This document shows, one piece after another, positions 1 to 5,068 of a stretch of DNA of 5,205 nt (position 1 is the stretch's first letter; each line of letters opens with the position of its first letter). The notes below the pieces were generated by a model. The model was not told the DNA's origin. It saw only the letters and a program-made list of their open reading frames with translations, and ran no database searches. Source of the DNA: Planctomycetota bacterium. GTDB lineage: Bacteria > Planctomycetota > Planctomycetia > Pirellulales > Lacipirellulaceae. Both the position numbers and the translations under genes were made by a program. Location of the stretch: positions 1 through 5,205 of the forward strand of contig JAJRUA010000382.1 in the NCBI GenBank assembly GCA_024278035.1, written 5' to 3'.

Positions 1-845
1 GCGATAAAAGGAGCCAGAACGGACATCGACAGGGGACTGCTCATCACAACCAACAGTCCCGCCGACAGACCTAGCCAAGCGAGCACCATCCCCTCTTCAA
101 CCCAAAATCGCATCACCCCCCTAAACATTCCGAAGCGAGGAGGATCGGCACGCCCCCGTTTTCGCTTTCCGTTCTCTTCGCTAAGTGACCGGTAGCCAAG
201 CGGGGGACGCTTGATCGCCTCTTCGTACAGATCGGTCTGCAAGGTGGGAGAAGGGGGCTCACTCGGGGCAACCGCGTAGCCGGGATCGTCCTTGGCGACC
301 CGTTCTATTTTTCGCTTCTTCTTCGGTCGTTGGACCCTCGTTTTCGTGAGACAGTCGGGACAAGTCAACGAGGAGCCGATCGCCGATTCCTCAGCACGCA
401 TCAAGGTTTGGCAAACGGTGCATTCCACATCGATGTACGTCGGCTGGGCCGCCAGCAAATCCGCCGCCCACGGCTGGTCTTCGCCCCCGTAGACTTCGTA
501 CTGACGCCCCTCCATCGCTGCGGGTGGTTTTTTTATTTCCTTCGGCTTGGGCGCTTGGACCACGGTCAGCGTATGGCAGTCGGGGCATTGAACGCGCTTG
601 CCGACATAGCGAGGCCGAACGTACATTCGCGTATTACAAAGTCGGCAATCAACGCCCACCATGTCGGAGAAATCGGTGGTATCCGCGGCCGCTTCGGTCT
701 TTGCTGGTACAACGATACGCATCTGGCACTTAGGGCAATCGCTCGACCGCCCCACATGTGCCACCGAAGCCGTAAAGCGACGCCGACACCCGGGGCAACG
801 GAACCGAATCTCTGTCGCATCGTCGGGAGGAATCTCATCCGCCAT
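1..845 (-). CDS. Triple zinc-ribbon membrane protein, 5' part (runs off the left edge)
   Basis: An open frame runs from an ATG at 845-843 to the window edge without a stop, giving 281 residues. Three ribbons of identical spacing (CxxC-x16-CxxC) are visible: Cys17/20/37/40, Cys67/70/87/90 and Cys142/145/162/165. Each has a Val-Gly or Ile-Gly shortly before the second pair, and the second pair is always CP[KD]C. A basic patch (KKKRK, 175-179), a Pro-rich linker (about 188-215) and a second basic stretch (227-232) follow. A hydrophobic segment from about 253 to the edge looks like the first transmembrane helix. Such ribbons usually bind one zinc each and serve structure, protein contact or nucleic-acid contact; planctomycetes carry many proteins with N-terminal ribbons ahead of membrane segments. 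Function is unknown. The ATG was chosen because it directly precedes the first ribbon, with a weak AAGGGG about 9 nt upstream; an in-frame GTG at 848 is an alternative. The long plus-strand frame over 330-887 is its shadow. Confidence 0.85.
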   Translation of the reverse strand, partial: MADEIPPDDATEIRFRCPGCRRRFTASVAHVGRSSDCPKCQMRIVVPAKTEAAADTTDFSDMVGVDCRLCNTRMYVRPRYVGKRVQCPDCHTLTVVQAPKPKEIKKPPAAMEGRQYEVYGGEDQPWAADLLAAQPTYIDVECTVCQTLMRAEESAIGSSLTCPDCLTKTRVQRPKKKRKIERVAKDDPGYAVAPSEPPSPTLQTDLYEEAIKRPPLGYRSLSEENGKRKRGRADPPRFGMFRGVMRFWVEEGMVLAWLGLSAGLLVVMSSPLSMSVLAPFI

Positions 846-1082
846 CACCCGTGTCCCCTTAGCCGATGTAGGGTGATAAGAAAGTAAGAAAAGAGAGCCG
901 CTAAGAAACGCTAATATCCCAGACGGATCAAAAGGGCCTCGCAGGGCAATCTACTAGACGATAAAGGGACAGGGGATGTTGGAGCTAGGGGGATAACAGC
1001 AGGACGATTGCAAAGTCCGATGTGATCTACAGTCGAATCCTCCCGAACCTGTTGCCACAGTTGGCTTTAGCTGCCCCGAAGA
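846..1082. other. Intergenic region upstream of the zinc-ribbon gene
   Basis: No gene is supported here. The minus-strand leader of the zinc-ribbon gene lies at 846 to about 900, and no clear -35/-10 pair can be seen in it. The only structured piece is the CGCTAA-type repeat at 898-916. The rest, including about 946-1082, shows nothing recognisable; a 71-codon minus frame across 954-1169 runs through the repeats and has no protein-like features. Confidence 0.6.
898..916. repeat. CGCTAA-type interspersed repeat, copy 1
   Basis: CCGCTAAGAAACGCTAATA matches the 19-mer at 1150-1168 at 17 of 19 positions. Each copy is itself a near-tandem pair of 10-mers beginning CGCTAA. Motifs of this kind (AACGCTAA/AACGCGAA steps of about 10 bp) are familiar as dispersed intergenic repeats in several bacterial phyla. 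The function is unknown. Confidence 0.55.
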
Positions 1083-1112
1083 GGGAATCACGACGGAACG
1101 ACAAAAAGCTGA

Positions 1113-1139
1113 ACCACAAAGCCACGAAGGACACAAAGA
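1113..1139. repeat. Three imperfect 9-bp tandem repeats
   Basis: ACCACAAAG, CCACGAAGG and ACACAAAGA follow each other without spacer. This CACRAAG phase is of the type seen in dispersed intergenic repeats (ACCACGAAGGACACGAAG-like) in planctomycetes and some other bacteria; that parallel is from memory, not a search. The array forms the start of the core of the larger inverted-repeat element. Confidence 0.6.
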
Positions 1140-1149
1140 AAGTGGGGAA

Positions 1150-1168
1150 CCGCTAAGGAACGCTAACA
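1150..1168. repeat. CGCTAA-type interspersed repeat, copy 2
   Basis: CCGCTAAGGAACGCTAACA is the second copy of the 19-mer found at 898-916, in the same orientation and 252 bp away. It sits inside the inverted-repeat element, so the first copy may be what is left of a related element next to the zinc-ribbon gene. Confidence 0.55.
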
Positions 1169-1363
1169 CAAATGTGCTTGCAGTTCAGCTTTTCGTTATT
1201 CCGTTCTACCGTGGTTCCCCTAGGGAGCTTTTATCGGGGGCCCGTGATCTAGAAAACCAACGCCCCGCCGCTCGCCTGGTGGCTGTATTGTTTCGCCAAT
1301 CGGCATACGTCGAACGTGAAAAAAGAAATCGGGGTCCAAATCACAAAATTTCACCAAATAGCT

Positions 1364-1393
1364 TTGACATGCCCCCGGAAAACCGGGTATCTC
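1364..1393 (+). promoter_or_regulatory. Promoter-like TTGACA with palindrome in the spacer
   Basis: A perfect sigma70-type -35 hexamer TTGACA (1364-1369) is followed after 18 bp by TATCTC (1388-1393), only a half match to TATAAT. The spacer holds a perfect inverted repeat, CCCGG-AAAA-CCGGG (1374-1387), placed where a repressor could bind. No gene follows, so any transcript would be non-coding. The weak -10 keeps confidence low. Confidence 0.25.
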
Positions 1394-1479
1394 TTAGGGT
1401 GTCGCAGCGAGGTGACAGCTCAGGTCAACCCGAATCGAGGGAACCGAGCCTCTCCCTTGGGCGACTAACCCTTATCCCG

Positions 1480-1509
1480 TGCAAGTGGTGCTCGCCAGAG
1501 CGGCTTGCA
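1480..1509. other. Two-part hairpin in the intergenic region
   Basis: TGCAAG (1480-1485) pairs with CTTGCA (1504-1509), and inside this GCTC (1490-1493) pairs with GAGC (1498-1501) around a 4-nt loop, with a small internal loop (TGGT/GG). A second stem, GCCGAC/GTCGGC (1533-1538/1551-1556), lies 24 nt downstream. They could belong to an RNA; chance pairing is also possible. Confidence 0.3.
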
Positions 1510-1928
1510 AGTCTCGTCACAGAAAAACTAAGGCCGACCAAGACAAAAGAGTCGGCAAAGGAGTCTGACTTAACTTTCAGGTTCGTTGTTATTGACCCGT
1601 CCGAGTCCTGGCCCCGTCGCAACCGCGGCGTAGGTCACCAGCAAGTTGGGCGAGATGACGGCGGCCAGCCGAAACCCGCTTATAGCTAAATCCGCGATCC
1701 GTTTAGAGTCGAGCCGACCCGCCAACCGCTCCGCAGCGTTTGGCGACTGAACCAGAGTCGCTCGTCTGCCATCAGCCAAGGCTTGGCGCGGAAGGCCGTG
1801 AGAGGGAGTCGAGGTGCCGTCGTTGTCCGCATTCCTATCCAGCCCTTTTTATTAGGGCGCACTCGTTTTCTAGGAGTCTTTGTTACTTCTTTTTGCGGCT
1901 GTTTGTTAGGTTTTAACTTCTTAACCCC

Positions 1929-1981
1929 AAGCCCGTTGCGTGGTGCCGTCATAGTCGGTGCGCCACGCAGCGGGCTTTTTT
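1929..1981 (+). terminator. Strong rho-independent terminator
   Basis: An 18-bp stem (1929-1946 with 1960-1977), containing only two G-U wobbles and no mismatch, closes a 13-nt loop. On the plus strand the 3' arm runs into a T-run (1976-1981). The stem sequence GCCCG-T-TGCGTGG/CCACGCA-G-CGGGC is GC-rich and stable. The minus-strand side lacks a T tract, so it acts on rightward transcription. No gene is visible upstream, so it either ends a non-coding transcript, insulates the receptor gene at 2123 from read-through, or is left from a lost gene. Confidence 0.85.
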
Positions 1982-2059
1982 GATTATAAGCTCGCCGTGG
2001 TCGGGGACGACACGGCTCCCACTGGGTGTTCGACGTAGCTCTCATGAAAGGCGATCGGG

Positions 2060-2068
2060 TGCTATGAT
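2060..2068 (+). promoter_or_regulatory. Extended -10 promoter candidate for the receptor gene
   Basis: TGCTATGAT fits the extended -10 consensus TGnTATAAT with a single change. No good -35 box lies 17 bp upstream (TCTCAT at 2040-2045), as is common for extended -10 promoters. The predicted transcription start is near 2075, giving a leader of about 48 nt before the ATG at 2123. It lies after the 1929-1981 terminator, consistent with the gene having its own promoter. Confidence 0.45.
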
Positions 2069-2074
2069 GCGGGG

Positions 2075-2122
2075 CGTCTTTGTTGCCGTATTGGGTTGCC
2101 GTATTGTTTTTTTCGTCTTTGT
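2075..2122 (+). repeat. Nested direct repeats in the leader of the receptor gene
   Basis: CGTCTTTGT occurs at 2075-2083 and again at 2114-2122, directly before the start codon. Between them TTGCCGTATTG occurs twice, at 2083-2093 and 2096-2106, followed by a T-run (2107-2113). The leader is therefore pyrimidine-rich and contains no Shine-Dalgarno sequence. It may be a short tandem duplication or a paired protein-binding site. Confidence 0.55.
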
Positions 2123-4864
2123 ATGCCTGAGCTCACGACATTCGTGTTTACCGATTTGGTCGGCTCGGTCGATCTGAAGGGGCGTATGCCTGGCCCCGAT
2201 GCGGCGGCGCGCGACGAGGCGTACGTTCGGCTCGTTCTTACGCCCCATCGAGAACGCATTGAAGCACGACTAGCCGAACATGGCGGGCGGGTCGTTTCAA
2301 CAGCAGGCGATGGGCATTTTCTTGCGTTTAGCGATACGAGCCGGGCGGCGCTGTGGGCCATTGAAACCCAGAGGAGCCATGCCCGTCCGTTGGCTGAAGG
2401 CGAGTTGGCTGAAAACCGGGTGCGGGTCCGTATGGGGCTCCACATCGGGCCGCCGCAAACCGACCCGGACGATCCGAACAATTACATCGGCCGAGCGGTG
2501 GACTACGCCGCTCGGCTGGCCGACTATGCCGCGGCGGAGCAAATTTTGGCGTCGCGTTCGGCAGCGTCGTTGCTGGAAGATGCGGGGCTGGCCGATGTTG
2601 CGCTCCATTCACACGGCCTGCGAGAGCTTCGCGGCATCGGCGATGTCGAACTGTTTGAGGTGGTCTACGCCAACCGCCAGCCGACGGAACCTCGCAAGCT
2701 GAAGGGGGAGAAGCCCGATCGACGGACGTGGACCGTCCTGCCGGCGACGATGGGGCTCACCGAATACGGCGCTTCGTTATCGTCGGCTGCTGCTCCGCCG
2801 TTGACCGCGCAAGTTCCTCCCGCCAAGCAGCTTGGGAATTATGAACTGGGCGAACGGATTGGTGCCGGGGGGATGGGCATCGTCTATCGGGCCCGGCATA
2901 AGCTCTTCGGACGGACCCGAGCGGTGAAAGTCATCAAGCCTGAGTTGGTCGCAGCAGGAGGCGAATCGATCGTCCGTCGGTTTTATCAAGAAGTCAAAGC
3001 GACGGGTGCCCTTGAGCATCCCAACCTTGTGGTGGCGATCGACTCTTCCGCTCCGGGCGACGATCAGCACTATCTGGTGATGGAATACATCGACGGCGTG
3101 GGGCTCGATCAGGTGCTTCTGGCCGAGGGACGACTCGCCAGGGAGGACGCCTGTGAAATCGCTCGCCAAGCGGCTTTTGGGCTAGAGCACCTGTACCAGC
3201 AGGGCCTTGTCCATCGCGACGTGAAACCCTCAAACTTGATGCTGACGCTCGTTGCGGATCCCCAGGGATCGACCTTTTCAGGGAAAGATTTCGATACGGA
3301 ATCGCCCATGCGTCCAGTAGCGAAGCTGATGGACCTGGGGTTGGCACTACTAACAACAGGCGACCAACAGCGGGTGACCCAGATGAATCAGGGGGGCATG
3401 GGGACGGGCCACTACATGTCGCCCGAACAGTGGCGGACGACTTCGGTTGATATTCGGGCTGATATTTATAGTTTGGGTTGTACGCTGTACCACTTGCTAA
3501 GTGGCGAGCCGCCGTTTGCCGATTCGGACCTTCGCCCGGAGAAGGCACATCAGCGGGAGCCGTTGCCCAGGCTCGAACGGGCCGAAGGGGTCCCGGCGGC
3601 GCTGGCCGACCTGCTCAACCGCATGATGGCCAAACGGCCCGAAGACCGGCCACAATCGCCGCTGGAAGTCGCGCGGGTGCTGACGCCCTTGGCCGAAGGA
3701 CACCGTGTGGCGGAGCTGATCGAACGGTGCCGCCAAGCGAAAGGGAAGCCAAGCATGGCCACGACGCATCGCGCGCCCCGGTGGGATGCGTCGGGCGATA
3801 CGCGAACCTCGCCTCGGGCCGATGGCATTCGAGACGGCGAGGGAAGCCAGGGTTCCACCCTGGCGGGCAAAGTTCGCTGGTTGGCGCCGAGCGCCCTGCT
3901 GGTGGTAGCCCTTGTGGCGGCCAGCCTGTTTGCTTGGATGGCCAACGAACGGCGTCAGCAGACGCTCGGCATCCATCGACGGAGCCTGACAAGCAGTTCC
4001 CAACTTGCCGCTGACCTGATGGCAGAGCAGATTGAGAAACGCTTTCGAGCCCTTGAAGGTTTGGCAAAGCAATCGAAAATTGCCGACTGGTTAATCGCGA
4101 TTCGGGCCGACGCCGAGAACGCAGAAAAAACCAAGAGCCAAGAAGCCTACCGCTCTTTGCAATCTTGGATCGATAACCAAAAGTTACAAAACGATGAGCT
4201 ATTCAACTCTAGCAGTTGGTTCCTCACGGACGACGCGGGTATTCAAGTAGCCCGATCTCCGAAATCGGACAGCATTGGTAAAAGCTATGCTCATCGAGAT
4301 TATTTCCATGGAGAACTGGAGCCGGATGAAAAAGAGACCGGAGATCAGCCCCCTGCGCCGATTGATCGCTCGCATCAGTCCACCGTTTACCGAAGCTCAA
4401 GCACCGGTGCCTTAAAAGTCGCGTTCTCGGTCCCCGTTTTTGCGAGCGATCGGTCGAGACAAGTCGTTGGGGTGTTAGCCATGTCGGTCTCGCTGGGGGA
4501 GTTCACCGCGTTGCGCAAGACCGAGCGTGCCCTTGAGCCAATCGACCATGGAGGAAAACCAATCGAGATCGTCTTGGCCGACACCTCGGTCGATTACACC
4601 GAAGGCGAAGCCAAGCGAGGCCTGATTCTGCACCACCGCGACCTGGAACGTTTTCCATCCGAAACCCCTTTCCGGCTGCCGGAAGCCTTACTCAAAGAGG
4701 TTCAGAAATCAAGAAAGAGTCACTTTCTTGGGGAATATGGCGATCTGTTCGGGCGGACGGCACGGCCGTACTGGGGGGCCTCGGCGCCGATTGTGATTAG
4801 TAATCAGCGTGAGAAACGGACCACTAATTGGGTGATTATTGCTCAAGAACCGTTGCCTTATTGA
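2123..4864 (+). CDS. Class III cyclase-domain / Ser-Thr kinase / transmembrane / dCache receptor
   Basis: This is a 913-residue signalling fusion. Residues about 4-185 form a class III nucleotidyl cyclase homology domain: FTDLVGS with metal-ligand D11, AGDG with D63, and GRAVDYAARL with the transition-state Arg131. Residues about 240-520 are a complete Hanks-type kinase: GAGGMG loop 247-252, K269, helix-C E290, HRD 364-366 with K368 and N371, DLG 404-406, SPE 433-435, D446 and R509. A disordered linker precedes one transmembrane helix (about 586-607). Residues about 608-913 resemble a double Cache ligand-binding module, with a long N-terminal helix and an RDYF signature at 725-728. The catalytic parts should face the cytoplasm and the sensor outside. 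ATG 2123 is preferred because the FTD strand follows at once; a TTG at 2096 would add nine unlikely residues. Cyclase residues S59, N120 and D127 depart from consensus, so cyclase activity is uncertain; kinase activity looks intact. The gene stands alone. Confidence 0.93.
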   Translation: MPELTTFVFTDLVGSVDLKGRMPGPDAAARDEAYVRLVLTPHRERIEARLAEHGGRVVSTAGDGHFLAFSDTSRAALWAIETQRSHARPLAEGELAENRVRVRMGLHIGPPQTDPDDPNNYIGRAVDYAARLADYAAAEQILASRSAASLLEDAGLADVALHSHGLRELRGIGDVELFEVVYANRQPTEPRKLKGEKPDRRTWTVLPATMGLTEYGASLSSAAAPPLTAQVPPAKQLGNYELGERIGAGGMGIVYRARHKLFGRTRAVKVIKPELVAAGGESIVRRFYQEVKATGALEHPNLVVAIDSSAPGDDQHYLVMEYIDGVGLDQVLLAEGRLAREDACEIARQAAFGLEHLYQQGLVHRDVKPSNLMLTLVADPQGSTFSGKDFDTESPMRPVAKLMDLGLALLTTGDQQRVTQMNQGGMGTGHYMSPEQWRTTSVDIRADIYSLGCTLYHLLSGEPPFADSDLRPEKAHQREPLPRLERAEGVPAALADLLNRMMAKRPEDRPQSPLEVARVLTPLAEGHRVAELIERCRQAKGKPSMATTHRAPRWDASGDTRTSPRADGIRDGEGSQGSTLAGKVRWLAPSALLVVALVAASLFAWMANERRQQTLGIHRRSLTSSSQLAADLMAEQIEKRFRALEGLAKQSKIADWLIAIRADAENAEKTKSQEAYRSLQSWIDNQKLQNDELFNSSSWFLTDDAGIQVARSPKSDSIGKSYAHRDYFHGELEPDEKETGDQPPAPIDRSHQSTVYRSSSTGALKVAFSVPVFASDRSRQVVGVLAMSVSLGEFTALRKTERALEPIDHGGKPIEIVLADTSVDYTEGEAKRGLILHHRDLERFPSETPFRLPEALLKEVQKSRKSHFLGEYGDLFGRTARPYWGASAPIVISNQREKRTTNWVIIAQEPLPY

Positions 4865-4894
4865 TGTTTGCGATAGCACTTTACGCTCCCACGT

Positions 4895-5068
4895 TCACCT
4901 TGCAAAAAACAACCAATCGGTTGGTTGCTCATCCACCAGCTCGTTATCGTACGTCACCGGTTCAACGCGGACCTCTTCAAAGACTTCGCGCAATGCGTCG
5001 GCAAATGGGGAACTCTCGGCGTAGGACCAGACGGCCAAAACGCCGCCGGGGGCTAAATGTTTGGCTCT
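4895..5068 (-). pseudogene. 3' remnant of a spermidine-synthase-like gene
   Basis: A 57-codon minus-strand frame ends at TGA 4897-4895 and is blocked upstream by TGA at 5071-5069. Its peptide begins RAKHLAPGGVLAVWS and continues through a helix-rich stretch to DWLFFAR. LAPGGVLAVWS is the typical late strand of the Rossmann-like fold in spermidine-synthase-like proteins, and the rest matches what follows it to their C-terminus. The nucleotide-binding and catalytic parts are missing: no matching frame continues beyond about 5068, and no start codon with a leader is visible. I infer a gene truncated by deletion or insertion. It converges on the receptor gene with a 30-bp gap. A frameshifted but otherwise whole gene further right is possible, though the 130 bp beyond the stop do not look like this family. 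Confidence 0.6.
4904..4927 (-). terminator. Terminator-like hairpin, minus strand
   Basis: CAACCAA/TTGGTTG form a perfect 7-bp stem with a 4-nt loop. On the minus strand it is followed by six T (4909-4904). It lies inside the last codons of the spermidine-synthase-like remnant, just before its stop, so it may be chance. On the plus strand it follows the receptor stop codon by about 45 nt but has no T tract. It could still help end both convergent transcripts. Confidence 0.35.

Larger units (their letters stand above)
1083..1219. repeat. Composite inverted-repeat element (MITE/REP-like)
   Basis: The left arm 1093-1114 and right arm 1183-1204 are reverse complements at 19 of 22 positions. After skipping five extra bases on the right (1205-1209), pairing resumes between 1083-1092 and 1210-1219 at 9 of 10 positions. 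The arms flank a 68-bp core made of two other repeat types: three imperfect 9-mers of the form CCACRAAGG (1113-1139, the first sharing its first two bases with the arm) and the CGCTAA pair (1150-1168). No transposase lies inside, so if mobile it is non-autonomous. No target-site duplication was recognised. It could instead act as a long RNA or cruciform hairpin. Confidence 0.6.
1220..1928. other. Long intergenic stretch without a convincing gene
   Basis: Frames here (a GTG-started 171-codon plus frame from 1174, and minus frames over 1425-1622, 1570-1779 and 1686-2045) show no domain or coherent composition, and they overlap repeats, hairpins or the terminator. Visible structures are a TTGACA box with an embedded palindrome (1364-1393), a two-part hairpin at 1480-1509, a 6-bp stem at 1533-1538/1551-1556, a 13-bp palindrome GCCAAGGCTTGGC at 1775-1787 and a small stem GCCCT/AGGGC at 1842-1858. 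No tRNA, rRNA or known riboswitch signature was recognised. Confidence 0.55.

Noticed and set aside
330..887. Plus-strand frame of 185 codons
   Set aside because: It is antisense to the zinc-ribbon gene, whose regularly spaced cysteines make the minus strand clearly the coding one.
954..1169. Minus-strand frame of 71 codons with Cys residues
   Set aside because: Its first third is a translation of the 9-mer and CGCTAA repeats, and the Cys residues have no regular spacing.
1174..1689. Plus-strand GTG-started frame of 171 codons
   Set aside because: It starts inside the inverted-repeat element, has no ribosome-binding site, no domain or protein-like composition, and crosses several hairpins.
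1994..2016. GCCGTG/CACGGC hairpin between the terminator and the receptor promoter
   Set aside because: Only 6 bp with an 11-nt loop and no T tract; not enough to call a second terminator or a riboswitch.
1686..2045. Minus-strand frame of 119 codons
   Set aside because: It runs through both arms of the strong terminator, is full of Arg/Lys/Pro typical of GC-rich non-coding frames, and shows no domain.
2096..2122. TTG start adding nine residues to the receptor
   Set aside because: The extra residues (MPYCFFRLC) translate the repeated leader; the ATG at 2123 directly precedes the conserved first strand of the cyclase domain.
846..2122. tRNA, known riboswitch, SRP RNA or CRISPR array in the intergenic region
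   Set aside because: No T-loop/anticodon arrangement, no recognised riboswitch or SRP core motif, and no regularly spaced identical repeats were found.
3478..4072. Long overlapping frames on both strands inside the receptor gene
   Set aside because: They are shadows of the GC-rich kinase and linker coding sequence; the receptor frame contains all the conserved motifs.
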